Source: Ensifer sp. MPMI2T | GTDB lineage: Bacteria > Pseudomonadota > Alphaproteobacteria > Rhizobiales > Rhizobiaceae | Assembly (NCBI RefSeq): GCF_004827385.1 | Contig: NZ_SRXN01000003.1 | Coordinates: 124,001 to 188,000, forward strand | Length of the DNA stretch: 64,000 bases | Reading direction: 5' to 3' | Shown here: positions 1 through 9,684 of the stretch, piece by piece | How positions within the stretch are numbered: position 1 is the first letter of the stretch | How the letters are laid out: each line of letters opens with the position of its first letter | Notes under the pieces: generated by a model | The model's database searches: none | The model's input: only the letters and a program-made list of their open reading frames with translations | Told to the model about the DNA's origin: nothing | Made by a program: the position numbers and the translations under genes

Positions 1-309
1 CAGATAGTCGAAGCGTCCTTCTGCCGCCAGGCGGCGAACCTCGGCAAGCAGGTCCGCGCGAAGCGTGCAGCATATGCACCCGTTGGTCAGTTCGACCAGC
101 GTCTCGTCGGTGCGCGAAAGGTCGGCGCCCCCGTCGCGAACGAGGTCCGCATCGATGCTGATCTCGCTCATGTCGTTGACGATCACCGCGACGCGATAGC
201 CCTCGCGGTTGCGAAGAATATGGTTCAGCAGCGTCGTCTTGCCTGCGCCCAGAAAGCCGGCAAGCACCGTAACCGGCAGTCGATCGTCACGCGTCGTTCC
301 TCTCTCCAT
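1..309 (-). CDS. CobW/COG0523-family GTP-binding metallochaperone, N-terminal part (runs off the left edge)
   Basis: The protein begins MERGTTRDD and reads into a P-loop, [15 protein letters not shown] (about residues 16-30). It then has the family's GCICCTLR motif (CxCC, about residues 77-84), which binds zinc or cobalt. Both are hallmarks of COG0523/CobW GTPases, which deliver metal ions to client enzymes in the cytoplasm. About 103 residues are visible of a usual 320-400. The ATG at 309 is preceded by AGGGG, which overlaps the TAG stop of the giant repeat-protein gene (318-320), so translation is probably coupled. I cannot tell whether this is a ZigA/YciC-type zinc chaperone or another subgroup. 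Confidence 0.9.
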   Translation of the reverse strand, partial: MERGTTRDDRLPVTVLAGFLGAGKTTLLNHILRNREGYRVAVIVNDMSEISIDADLVRDGGADLSRTDETLVELTNGCICCTLRADLLAEVRRLAAEGRFDYL

Positions 310-317
310 GCCAGCCC

Positions 318-3300
318 CTACGCCACGAGTTGCGGCCTGAACGCCACATCCACGTAATAGTTGGTGCTGTTGAAGCTGCTGGTCGGGAACAGCCCGCTGG
401 CCCCATATGCATAGACGCCGTTGCCTCCGCTCTGGGCCGACGAAAGCGCCCGCAGATTGTTGTTCGCGACTTCGGACGCGAAGAAGTTGCTCGTCGCCGA
501 ATAGAACCCGTTAGTGCTGTAGGAGACGACGTAGGTCGTGTCCGGCTGGATCGCGACCTGCTCGGCAAGATTGACCGACTGCCAGCCGCTGGCGGTTTCA
601 TTCGTGAACGTCGCGCTTGCGAGCAGCGTGCCGGTCGATGTCCACAGATATCCGGTATGCGGGCCGGTATTGTCGGTGCCTTTGTAGAAGCGGATGCCGG
701 TGATCCAACCGGCTGCGTCCGCCTGGAACTTCATGCCGAGATTGATTGCGCCGCTGTCGTTCACCGATTCGATCGCCGGCGTGCTGTTTGCGGCAAATAC
801 GTTCTGCTCGACGCCTTGCGTGATGACGTTGAGCGAGACCTGGGCCGCAGCAGTTCCGCCGAGCCCGTCGGAAATGGTGTAAGAGAAGCTTGCCGGGCCG
901 GTATAGTTGTTCGCAGGTGTAAAGGTGACCACGTTCGATTGACTGTCGAACGTCACGGATCCGTTCACCGCATTGCCGACGCCGGTGATCGATAACGGAT
1001 CGCCGTCAGGGTCGTTATCGTTGGCGAGCAGCGCCGATGCCTGGATCGACTGGGGCGTGTTGTAGGTTGCGGAAAATCCGGAATCATCGTTGGCCACCGG
1101 TGCGGTGTTCTGCACTGGCTGGTCGTAGAGGACGTCGACCCAGTAATTGGTGGCATTGTAGCTCGCGGCGGGAAAGATGCTGCCCGTGCCATAGGCGTAG
1201 ACGCCGTTGCCGCCGCTCGTCGCGCTCGACGGCGCCGTCAGTGCGCCGTTCGAATGGCCGCTGGTGAAGTAGTTCGGGCTTGCCGCATAGAAGCCGTTGG
1301 AATGATAGCTTGCGACATAGGTCGTGCCCGCCGAGATTTCCACCGGCTGGGCGAAGGTAACCGTTTGCCACCCGCTGGGGGATTCGTTAGTGAAGGTTGC
1401 GGAAGCAAGCAGCGTACCCGTGCTGGTCCAAAGTGAGCCGACATGCGTGCCCGTATCCTGCGCACTCTTGTAGTAGCGCAGACCGATGATCGTGCCTCGC
1501 TCGGAAGCGGTGAACTTGACGCCGAGTTCGATAGAACTCGGGTCGTTGACGGCAGCGACACTCGGCGTGTCGGACGAGGCAAACAGGGAGGTCGCCGTGG
1601 AGGGAGGGTTCACCGTTAGGTTCACGGTCGCCGAGGAGGTCCCGCCGCGGCCGTCCGAGACTGTGTAGGAGAAGCTCGCCGGCCCGCTATAGCCTGTCGT
1701 CGGCGTGAAGACGAGCGCGTTTGCCTGACTGTCGAAGGTCACGGTGCCGTTCGTCGCCCCGCTCGCACCCGTAATCGAAAGGATGTCGCCGTTGGCATCG
1801 GTATCATTGGCGAGCACGGCGGATGCGGCGATCCACAGCGGCGTGTCGTGGTATACGGTGATCCCGTTGTCGTTGGCGGCGACCGGTGCCACGTTGCCCG
1901 TCGCATAATCGAAGACGACATCGACCCAGTAGTTCGAGGCCTGATAACTGGATGTCGGGAAGGCCGTCCCGGCTCCGTAAGCATAGACGCCGTTCCCACC
2001 ACTTGTCGTCGACGACAGGGCCGTCAGCGGACCATTGGTGTATGCGGTCGTAAAATAGTTCGGGCTCGCCACATAGGTGCCGGGCGTGTGGTAGGAGGCG
2101 ACGTAGGTCGTTCCCGCCGTAATCTGGATCGGACTGGAGAACTTGGCCGTCTGCCAGCCGCTCAACGATTCATTGATGAACGTCACGGTCCCGAGCAGGG
2201 TGCCGGTCGAGGTCCAGAGAGAGCCGGTATGAGAACCGGTATCGCCGGACGCCTTGTAAAAGCGGATACCGGTAATCGTCCCGCTGCTGGAGGCAACGAA
2301 TTTCATGCCCAGTTCGAGGCCGGTGTTGTCGCTGAAACTGCCGCCCGTCGGCCCCTCGTCCGGTCCGAACAGCGATACGCCGGAGGGTCCGTCGTCGATG
2401 GTGAGGCTGACATTGCCCACGTCCGTGCCGCCACGGCCGTCGGAAATCGTATAGGTGAAGCTCGCTGGGCCCGCATAGCCGGCGGTCGGCGTGAAGATGA
2501 CATTGCCGGTCTGGGTGTCCAGCGTCACCGTGCCGTTGGCGGCGTTCCCGACGGCGGTGATCGTCAAGGCATCGCTATTGGCGTCGGTGTCGTTCGCGAG
2601 CAGAGCGGCGAAGGGGATCGCCACGGTTCCGTCACGATAGCCGACGAAGCCGCTGTCGTCGGCTGCGACCGGCACCGTATTCGGGCCGGGGTCGAAGACC
2701 ACGTCCACCCAATAGTTGATACCGTTAGAGCTGGTTCCCGGAAAAGTACTGCTGTTGCTGTAGGCATAAACTCCGCCATTGTCGACGATCTTCACGGGAC
2801 CGTTGGCATAGGCTCCGCTGAAATATCCCTCAGTCCACGAGTAGTAGCCGCCGCTGTGGTAGGATGCGACATAGGTCGTGCCTGCAGTAACCTGGATCGG
2901 GGCCGAGAAGGTTACCGTCTGCCATCCGGAAATCGGCTCTCCCGTCGAAACGCCGGTGGCGAGAAGGGTACCGTTGGCGTTCCAGAGGCTGACCACGTGC
3001 TGGCCAACATTGTAGAACCCCTTGTAGAAGCGTATGCCCTCGATAGTGCCGTTGGTCGTGGTCTGGAAGCGAACGCCGAGTTCCACACCGACCCGATCTT
3101 GAACGGTTTCGACGGTCGGCTTGTTGGCCAGCGTCCACAGGCTCGAGGTCGAGGGCAACGTTACAGTCACCTGCTTGCCGGCTGACGGCGCTTCGAGATT
3201 GAGGCTGTCGTCGACGGCGCGCGACATGATTGTGTAGGTGCCGCTCGCCTGTACGACCCAACTGTAGCTCCAGTTTTCCCTGCCCGTCGCCTTGAACCAC

Positions 3301-5714
3301 TGCTGGCCGCCGTCGGTGGAGACTTCGATGCCGGCGATGATGCCGCCGCCGAAATCCTGCGCCGTGCCGGTGATCGTGACGCGCTGACCTTCCACAAACG
3401 TCGCCCCGACATTGGGAGAAGTAATCGTCGACGTCGGCTTGAGCAAATCGGTCGATTGCGTCGCGAGGATCAGGCTCGCATCCAGTGTCTGCGGCTGGAT
3501 GCCCATGTCCGCAAACATGTTGACCATCGCCTGCTGGACGTTCGGGTCGGTCGGCGTTATCGCGCCTTCGTGATTGGAATCCAGGCCCCAGGACCAGAAC
3601 ACCGTACCCGCGCCGAAGACGAGTGCGCCGCTTTCGGCCCGATACATCGTCAGGCTGTGCGTCACATCGGCGGAACCGATCGATGTGCCGTAATCGCGTA
3701 GATAAGTGTCTACCGAAACGGTCGAGAGCGACAGGTTGATCAGGCCGGCGGGCCTGAAGCCGTTTTCGACATCGGAGTCCCACTCGTATCCAAGCAGGTT
3801 CTGGACCAGGGAATGGGTCTGTCCCGGTTGGAGATTCGCCACATCCGTGTTGCGCCAGAAACGAAGATTCGAATAGTCGTAAGGAATGGTGATCATGTCC
3901 TGGCGGTAGCTGTCCACGGTAAACATGGTACCGGTCAGCGAGTTCTCCGGCTCCTGTCCCGGATCAGCATAGCGCGGATCGCGCCACGTTCCCGTACCCG
4001 TAGCGCTCGGGTCGGTCGCGGTGCCCCAGGTCTCCTTGTAGCAAACCATCGTCCGGTACGGAGTGCCGTTTCCGTCGATGCTGGTTTCCCAGCGGACCTT
4101 CCAATAGACCTCGTTGCCGCTCCAGAAGGCGAGATTGACGCCTGCGTCTCGCGCGGCTTCGACGTTGGTTCGCTGTTCGGCCGACCAGTATTCGTCATGA
4201 CCGACCGACAGATAGGCCTGATGATTGAGCAACAGGCTGCCGCTTCGCGTCGCGTCGACACCTGAAATATAGGAGACATCGTAGCCATTCTGCTCGAGCC
4301 AGCGGATCGCGGAATGCTCCGCCCCGAAAATGAAGTCGTGAGTGCCGCCGATGGGGCTCGTGTTGGTGATGATCGGGCGGTTGTAGCTGACCGCATAGGC
4401 CCGACCGATCGCGGTCAGGCCACAACTGCAGTTGGGCGGCATGTAGCCGATTATGTCGTTTGGATCGACGGGTACCTCTCCATAATATAGGCTGGCACCG
4501 CCCCAGGCGTTGTAGGCCTGCCAGGTCGTGTCCGAGGTCTGGAAAACGATATCGCTGGTGGAGGTGTCGTCGCGAACGATGAAGGGAACATGGCTTGCGC
4601 CTCCGCTACCATCCAGGCGAACCAATTTGGCAATGTAGACGCCCGAAACGGCATCACTCGGAATGGCCCAGCTTGCCGAGACGGACCAATTGCCGGCATC
4701 GATGAGCCCGCGCGACATATCGACGATGGGGTGGGGCTGTATCTGGGCGCTGGTGAGCGACTTGTCGATCGACGCCACCAGGCGGGCACCGTCGCCGCCA
4801 TAATAGCCGAGCCGATAGATGTCGATGCGATAACGCGTCGAGTCGGTTGCGATCTTGAAATCGACCGTTTGGCCGACATTGGTGCTGATCTGAGTCGCGA
4901 AACCTTGGATGCTGGAATCGCCGTCGCCGTCGATACCCCATTCGCTGATGGGGTTTCCCTGCTTCATGTTTTCCAAGACGATCTTGTTCGGCGTCGCGGC
5001 AAGAGCGGTCGTCACCGCGGTGGTCGTCGTCGCGGCCTGCTGGGAAGTCGCGCTCAACACCGCACTTGGCGAGAGGCTGGATCCACCTCCGACCAGCCAC
5101 GTTCCCGCTGCAAGATTGGATGCCGCCCCCACCGTCCATGACGGGTAGGGGGCCGTGGGTGTTTGCGTGCCGCCGTCAGTCTCGGAAACCGACTTCTCGA
5201 CCGAAATGCCGGTCGTGATACTGTCACCAAGCAGCCTGCCGAGTCCGCCGGCGCCTTCAGGGGCGCTATCGAGACCGGTTTCGCGTCGGTCTCTGCGCAG
5301 CCTGTCGCCGTCGTGGTGAGGCTCGTTCGGATCTTGGTCTTCCGTCGGGAAATCGCCCAGTCCGCCTGTGTCCTGCGGGGACTCGATCGCACCGCCAGTA
5401 TCCTGCGGGGCCTGCTCTCCCTCATGGTCCTCATGAGGCCTGTCGGGCCCGGCGTCCTGCAGCGCATTGATTTCTGCGTCCAGAGGGTGGTCGTCGATCC
5501 CGCCTGCGTCCTGTGGGGATTCCGTATCGCGCCGTCTCCGTCTGCGCGATGGGCCGTCGCGCTCGATATCGACCCCGGTGCCGGGCACCACAGTGACGGA
5601 GATTTCGGGCGCAACATCCAGGTTCGCATGATAGGCGGCGGGGGTCGTGTAGACCCTGCTCGCACCGCTGAAAACGCTCAAGTATTCATGGTTCTTGAGA
5701 TGCATCCTGAGCAT
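318..5714 (-). CDS. Giant modular surface/secreted protein: N,N-dimethylformamidase-like domain, Ig-like domain, four DUF4082 modules, three cadherin-like modules
   Basis: A 1798-residue protein of unknown function. Residues 1-240 are Asp/Pro-rich, with repeated SPQDTGG/QDAGG units. Residues about 242-758 resemble the C-terminal domain of N,N-dimethylformamidase beta subunits ([20 protein letters not shown]). Residues 759-855 are a bacterial Ig-like domain. The rest alternates DUF4082 modules (about 855-1009, 1109-1274, 1375-1535, 1632-1798) with cadherin-like modules (about 1009-1109, 1274-1375, 1535-1631; [17 protein letters not shown]). I chose the ATG at 5714 because AAAGGG lies seven bases upstream; a TTG at 5744 in the same frame has no clear ribosome site. 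No Sec signal peptide is visible, so type I secretion is possible (inference). Its place beside a polysaccharide locus suggests a surface or matrix role. Confidence 0.85.
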   Translation of the reverse strand: MLRMHLKNHEYLSVFSGASRVYTTPAAYHANLDVAPEISVTVVPGTGVDIERDGPSRRRRRRDTESPQDAGGIDDHPLDAEINALQDAGPDRPHEDHEGEQAPQDTGGAIESPQDTGGLGDFPTEDQDPNEPHHDGDRLRRDRRETGLDSAPEGAGGLGRLLGDSITTGISVEKSVSETDGGTQTPTAPYPSWTVGAASNLAAGTWLVGGGSSLSPSAVLSATSQQAATTTTAVTTALAATPNKIVLENMKQGNPISEWGIDGDGDSSIQGFATQISTNVGQTVDFKIATDSTRYRIDIYRLGYYGGDGARLVASIDKSLTSAQIQPHPIVDMSRGLIDAGNWSVSASWAIPSDAVSGVYIAKLVRLDGSGGASHVPFIVRDDTSTSDIVFQTSDTTWQAYNAWGGASLYYGEVPVDPNDIIGYMPPNCSCGLTAIGRAYAVSYNRPIITNTSPIGGTHDFIFGAEHSAIRWLEQNGYDVSYISGVDATRSGSLLLNHQAYLSVGHDEYWSAEQRTNVEAARDAGVNLAFWSGNEVYWKVRWETSIDGNGTPYRTMVCYKETWGTATDPSATGTGTWRDPRYADPGQEPENSLTGTMFTVDSYRQDMITIPYDYSNLRFWRNTDVANLQPGQTHSLVQNLLGYEWDSDVENGFRPAGLINLSLSTVSVDTYLRDYGTSIGSADVTHSLTMYRAESGALVFGAGTVFWSWGLDSNHEGAITPTDPNVQQAMVNMFADMGIQPQTLDASLILATQSTDLLKPTSTITSPNVGATFVEGQRVTITGTAQDFGGGIIAGIEVSTDGGQQWFKATGRENWSYSWVVQASGTYTIMSRAVDDSLNLEAPSAGKQVTVTLPSTSSLWTLANKPTVETVQDRVGVELGVRFQTTTNGTIEGIRFYKGFYNVGQHVVSLWNANGTLLATGVSTGEPISGWQTVTFSAPIQVTAGTTYVASYHSGGYYSWTEGYFSGAYANGPVKIVDNGGVYAYSNSSTFPGTSSNGINYWVDVVFDPGPNTVPVAADDSGFVGYRDGTVAIPFAALLANDTDANSDALTITAVGNAANGTVTLDTQTGNVIFTPTAGYAGPASFTYTISDGRGGTDVGNVSLTIDDGPSGVSLFGPDEGPTGGSFSDNTGLELGMKFVASSSGTITGIRFYKASGDTGSHTGSLWTSTGTLLGTVTFINESLSGWQTAKFSSPIQITAGTTYVASYHTPGTYVASPNYFTTAYTNGPLTALSSTTSGGNGVYAYGAGTAFPTSSYQASNYWVDVVFDYATGNVAPVAANDNGITVYHDTPLWIAASAVLANDTDANGDILSITGASGATNGTVTFDSQANALVFTPTTGYSGPASFSYTVSDGRGGTSSATVNLTVNPPSTATSLFASSDTPSVAAVNDPSSIELGVKFTASERGTIIGLRYYKSAQDTGTHVGSLWTSTGTLLASATFTNESPSGWQTVTFAQPVEISAGTTYVASYHSNGFYAASPNYFTSGHSNGALTAPSSATSGGNGVYAYGTGSIFPAASYNATNYWVDVLYDQPVQNTAPVANDDSGFSATYNTPQSIQASALLANDNDPDGDPLSITGVGNAVNGSVTFDSQSNVVTFTPANNYTGPASFSYTISDGLGGTAAAQVSLNVITQGVEQNVFAANSTPAIESVNDSGAINLGMKFQADAAGWITGIRFYKGTDNTGPHTGYLWTSTGTLLASATFTNETASGWQSVNLAEQVAIQPDTTYVVSYSTNGFYSATSNFFASEVANNNLRALSSAQSGGNGVYAYGASGLFPTSSFNSTNYYVDVAFRPQLVA

Positions 5715-5751
5715 AGCGCGCCCTTTGCGATCGAATGGACCCAAGTGTTTG

Positions 5752-5776
5752 CAAAAGCTGATCCTGACAGCTTTTG
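5752..5776. promoter_or_regulatory. Perfect inverted repeat upstream of the giant repeat-protein gene
   Basis: CAAAAGCTG, seven bases (ATCCTGA), then CAGCTTTTG: nine-base perfect arms centred about 50 bases upstream of the ATG at 5714. The position suits an operator or a 5' leader hairpin. No regulator can be assigned from sequence. The rest of the gap to 5989 shows nothing recognisable. Confidence 0.45.
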
Positions 5777-5989
5777 GCCTTCAGTGAACGACAGCAATCG
5801 GTGTATGATCTTCTGCTAAAATTGGTAGCCGCTGGGCGTCCCCTCCACCGATGTGATTACGGCTTCTGCCGCAGCGACATTCCACAGGCGGCCAAATCGG
5901 CCGTGGCCAGTGTCGGATGAACCCACGATCTGAGCAAACATCGAGTAGAGCAACTAAGCCCGGACAAGCTAACCTAGCAGGCCGCACGC

Positions 5990-6868
5990 TCACGATTTCG
6001 GCAACAATCCGAATCGCGACTTCCAGAGAAGCTTGACGTTGCCCAGACCTTCGCGGCCGAGAATCCCCAGCACGGCGCGCTTTGCAGCGGCCCTGCCGGA
6101 CTCGCGGGCGAAGCGGGCCGGCAACGATATGAGGCGATCGAAGGCGAGGTCTGATTTGCGCGGCTCGACGACGCCGTCGAGCAGGGGACCGAACTGTGTC
6201 CGGAAACGCAGGGGGGAAACGAGGCGGCCTTTGACACGGTTGCTGACATTCGAGCCGTGTACCACTTGCAGCCAGCCGGGCGGGCCGTCGACCTCGATAA
6301 CGGGCATGCGGTCGCCCAATTCCGTGTGCCACGCGGACCAACTGGTCACCGGCGAGGTCCACGTCTCTCTCACCGAGTTGAAGGCGTTTCGGGCATAACG
6401 GTGTAGGTACACGCGGTCTGACCGCCTGATCAGTCCGTTGGCAACGTAAATGGCCACGCGTTCGAAACGACTGGAGACCGACTGCACCCTGTCAATGAAA
6501 TCGATCGCGATCCCGTCGTCATTATCAAGGTTGGTGGTGATGAGCACCTCGCGTTTGTGCTCGATTACGCCTCCGATGTCGCCGATCATCTCCTCGCGCG
6601 ACACCGACTCCCGGAAGATCGGCGTGAACATTCCGGTCTCGACATGACCGGCGATGCGGCTTTTCAGCCATTCCGGGCTCGCGGGGTCGAAATAAACGAT
6701 CCACTTGAAGTTCTGGTTCGTCTGCGCCGCGACCGATGGCAAACAATATCGCTCGAAGAGATCGATGCGCTCGCGCAGCCAACCCTCCTTCGCCCGGATC
6801 AGGCTCTCCACGCCGGCCGAGGGCAGGTTAAAACGCGTGAGCAGGATATGGTTGACGCCAGTGCGCAT
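5990..6868 (-). CDS. Putative rhamnosyltransferase-family glycosyltransferase
   Basis: 292 residues matching the 'putative rhamnosyl transferase' family by its opening (NHILLTRFNLP), the segment FKWIVYFDPASPEW (about residues 53-66) and a DNDDG acidic motif (about residues 115-119), which is the probable metal/nucleotide-sugar site. It should act in the cytoplasm, adding a sugar (rhamnose by family name) to the lipid-linked repeat unit; the rmlABCD genes in this window would supply dTDP-rhamnose. The ATG at 6868 has GGAG seven bases upstream. It lies 21 bases after the beta-helix gene on the same strand, so the two are probably one transcript. The donor sugar is family inference. Confidence 0.8.
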   Translation of the reverse strand: MRTGVNHILLTRFNLPSAGVESLIRAKEGWLRERIDLFERYCLPSVAAQTNQNFKWIVYFDPASPEWLKSRIAGHVETGMFTPIFRESVSREEMIGDIGGVIEHKREVLITTNLDNDDGIAIDFIDRVQSVSSRFERVAIYVANGLIRRSDRVYLHRYARNAFNSVRETWTSPVTSWSAWHTELGDRMPVIEVDGPPGWLQVVHGSNVSNRVKGRLVSPLRFRTQFGPLLDGVVEPRKSDLAFDRLISLPARFARESGRAAAKRAVLGILGREGLGNVKLLWKSRFGLLPKS

Positions 6869-6889
6869 CGAATTACTCCAGGTGCCTGC

Positions 6890-7876
6890 TCAACCGCCTT
6901 CTTCGGTATTGCAAGGTTGCGTGCGCAGGTCGACGGGTTGGCCGTCTGTATCAAGAGTGACGATTTCGGCGCGCCAGATGGTCACGGCCGTACATTTGAC
7001 GTCGATCGGCCCGTATCCCCAGGAGTTATCGACAATTTTCAGGTTCCGGACGGCCCCTGGCATGCCGAGGCGGAAAGCGTAGCCGCCGCCGTCGACGAGG
7101 AGGCGGTCGATATCGACGGATTCGTTGCCCTGGCGGTTCGGGTAGAAAAAGGGAGCGGTGCCGCCGCAGTCGCGGGTCTCAACGAGCTTGAGCGCGACAT
7201 TGCGAATGGTCAATGAAGGGCCGTCATACCCCTGAATGCCGTCACCGTGCCAGTCGTGGCAAACGTCCGGAGGCACGATACGGACATAGGTGTTCTCGAT
7301 TGTGACCGGCCCGCACCCGCCGTCGCTGCCGCCGCCGACGCGAAAGCCCTCGGGCACATTGTCGATCTTCACGTTGCGTGCCGTATAACCTCCGACGCCG
7401 ATCACAGGTTGGTCGGAATCTCGGGTTTGCCGCGCGGATCGCGTAATCGTCGTATCCTCGATGACCAGGCCATTGTTGCACCGGCTACCCGGGCGATTTT
7501 CGATGCGGCCACCGCGAATCTCCACCCGGCGCACGGTGACGTTGGCTGCGTCGATCATCAGGCTCCCATCGGTGATCCGCAGATCCTCGACGACCGCTCC
7601 GGCTGTGCGAACCCAGTAGTCGCCGGTAATCGAGCGCGTCGGCGCCCACCCGGGCGGGGTTCCGGCCGACGCCTGCGTCGGGAACGCGTCCCGAGCGGAC
7701 GCACCTGTCACGGCCGCGAACGCAAGGCCGACGTAGACCACGGCGACGGTTGGGCTCCGGGCGATCAGGAAGCCGGCTGCCCGTCGCGACAATGCTGGCT
7801 CCGGGCATGCCACGCGACCCGCGACGGCTGTGGAGCGGACGACCGTTGCACCATGGAAGCGCATATATGGCCTCAT
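6890..7876 (-). CDS. Exported right-handed beta-helix protein (possible polysaccharide-modifying enzyme)
   Basis: 328 residues. The N-terminus has a positively charged stretch and a hydrophobic segment (VAVVYVGLAFAAVTGASA, about residues 43-60) consistent with a signal anchor or signal peptide. The rest has the stacked short-strand rhythm of a parallel beta-helix (VEDLRITDGSLMI, VRRVEIRGGRIEN, NGLVIEDTTITR, PVTIENTYVRI), as in pectate-lyase-like enzymes. I placed the start at ATG 7876, where AGGAG lies eight bases upstream; the open frame continues to 8215 but without a better start. Sitting beside the polymerase gene, it could be a lyase, epimerase or hydrolase of the same polymer. No catalytic residues can be assigned. 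Confidence 0.7.
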   Translation of the reverse strand: MRPYMRFHGATVVRSTAVAGRVACPEPALSRRAAGFLIARSPTVAVVYVGLAFAAVTGASARDAFPTQASAGTPPGWAPTRSITGDYWVRTAGAVVEDLRITDGSLMIDAANVTVRRVEIRGGRIENRPGSRCNNGLVIEDTTITRSARQTRDSDQPVIGVGGYTARNVKIDNVPEGFRVGGGSDGGCGPVTIENTYVRIVPPDVCHDWHGDGIQGYDGPSLTIRNVALKLVETRDCGGTAPFFYPNRQGNESVDIDRLLVDGGGYAFRLGMPGAVRNLKIVDNSWGYGPIDVKCTAVTIWRAEIVTLDTDGQPVDLRTQPCNTEEGG

Positions 7877-8145
7877 GAGATGCTCTCCTACCGCTGGACA
7901 GATGAACGATCGTCGCCGGACAACCTCCAGCGATCGACCACGGTCACGGCCGATCAACGTGGGTTTGATCGTACCGGCCCCGGCGGGGCATGGAAAGGTG
8001 AGGGAGCTTCTCCGTTCGGATGAACCAGCATGCGCTAGATGGATCAATCGCGCGGTCAGTCGGCGCGTGTATAATCTCGATGGCCGCACCGCCTGCTCGG
8101 GAAGGGCCCGGGACCATTCCGCTTGTTGCTTCGGAAAGTGCGACG

Positions 8146-9567
8146 ATGTCAAAACTGTATCTGCGGCCCAAGGCAGGTGGACGGGCAGGCACTTTACCGC
8201 GAGCACCTTTCGCAAGCGCAGAACGGAAGACGCCGAGGCTGTTCGATCCGGCGACCCAGCCGCAAGGCACAGGGTTACCTTGGCCGGTCGCGACTTTTCT
8301 CGTCAGCCTGATCATCCCATGGATCGTGCCGGTGGGTCCCTTGAGCCTGGCGCCCTACCGCGCCGTTCTAATGGTCGCGCTGTTGCCCTGCCTGGTCATG
8401 TGGCTGAGCGGCAGGGCGGGACGCATTCGTCCGGCCGATATCGGGCTCATTCTCTTTTGTCTTTGGGCGTGGATCAGCATAGCGGTGAACCACGGCCTCT
8501 CGGCAGCAACCGAGCCCGGCGGCATCCTGTTCGTCGAGACCGTCGGCGCCTACCTTCTGGCGCGGTGCTACATTCGTGATGCGGACGACTTCAGGAATGT
8601 GACCAATCTGATGGTCAAGCTCATCCTCTTGCTCTTTCCCTTCGCAGTTTACGAATGGATCACGGGCAGTAAACCGATCCTGTCCGCATTCGGCGCCATC
8701 TTCCCCACGGTCGAGATCACGCTGAATGAGCCGCGATGGGGCTTCCGGCGGGTCCAGGGTCCGTTCATACATCCCATTATGTTCGGTCTCTTTTGCGGGA
8801 GTCTGTTCGCGTTGACCCACTTCGTCGCGGACGACGGGCGCACTGCGGCCTCACGCAGATGGCTCACGGCCGTCGTGGCGGGATCAGTCGTCCTCTCGAT
8901 GTCCTCGGCGCCCATCGCCGGATTGATCCTGCAGGTTGCGATGATCTCATGGAATTGGTTGCTGAGGCAGTACGAGAGCCGATGGAAGATTCTTTGGGGT
9001 CTCCTGTTGGCGGGATATGTGGTCGTCGAGCTCGGATCCAACCAGACTCCCATCCAGTTTTACATTCATTACTTCACGTTCGATAAGGAGACAGGGTGGT
9101 TTCGCCTCTACATATGGGAGTTCGGATCCGCCTCGGTGCGCAATCACCCGCTGTTCGGAATTGGATTCAATGATTGGGTCCGGCCACAATGGATGGTCCC
9201 CGACAGCGTCGATAATTTTTGGCTCTTGACCGCGATGAGGCACGGCATGCCCGCCCTGTCCTTGATGCTCGGGTCGTATCTCTGGATCGTCATCAAAGTA
9301 GCGTCCAAGAAAATCCGCGACGAAAGAATGCAAAATTACCGCATTGCCTATCTCATATGCATGATCACATTCTTCATTGGGGCGACCACTGTTCATTTGT
9401 GGACTGCCGCATATGCATGGTTCCTGTTCCTGATGGGCAGCGGCGTGTGGTTCTTTGACACGGAGACGGGCGACAGCGCGGCGGCGCGCGCGAGCCGCAG
9501 CCGGCACCGTTCCCAATCGGTTCGCCGAACTCCGACGCCTGCGGGATGCCCTAACCAAAAGAACTAG
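8146..9567 (+). CDS. Wzy-like polysaccharide polymerase / O-antigen-ligase-family membrane protein
   Basis: 473 residues with about ten or more hydrophobic helices (for example VATFLVSLIIPWIVPV, LILLLFPFAVYEWI, AYLICMITFFIGATTVHLW) and a large loop with the family-typical RVQGPFIHPIMFG and NHPLFGIGFNDW segments. It should sit in the inner membrane and polymerise lipid-linked repeat units flipped by the Wzx protein encoded at 32687-34195. ATG 8146 has GGAAAG seven bases upstream; an upstream in-frame ATG at 8020 would add 42 residues unlike the family. It opens a rightward run with the chain-length and kinase genes and diverges from the beta-helix gene. Confidence 0.82.
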   Translation: MSKLYLRPKAGGRAGTLPRAPFASAERKTPRLFDPATQPQGTGLPWPVATFLVSLIIPWIVPVGPLSLAPYRAVLMVALLPCLVMWLSGRAGRIRPADIGLILFCLWAWISIAVNHGLSAATEPGGILFVETVGAYLLARCYIRDADDFRNVTNLMVKLILLLFPFAVYEWITGSKPILSAFGAIFPTVEITLNEPRWGFRRVQGPFIHPIMFGLFCGSLFALTHFVADDGRTAASRRWLTAVVAGSVVLSMSSAPIAGLILQVAMISWNWLLRQYESRWKILWGLLLAGYVVVELGSNQTPIQFYIHYFTFDKETGWFRLYIWEFGSASVRNHPLFGIGFNDWVRPQWMVPDSVDNFWLLTAMRHGMPALSLMLGSYLWIVIKVASKKIRDERMQNYRIAYLICMITFFIGATTVHLWTAAYAWFLFLMGSGVWFFDTETGDSAAARASRSRHRSQSVRRTPTPAGCPNQKN

Positions 9568-9684
9568 CTCCGGAGGTGGCCGGGTAGGGGTCATCCACCA
9601 TTGACGATCTATCGTGTCAACCACAACCGCCTGACAATTGACGGTGGGCAATTGTGTCCGATTTTCAGGTTCAGGTGTGTTCGG

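Noticed and set aside
5350..5530. Repeated TCCTG(C/T)GGGG blocks, CRISPR-like at first sight
   Set aside because: They encode the repeated SPQD(T/A)GG peptide in the giant protein; spacing is irregular and the blocks are in frame, so this is a protein repeat.
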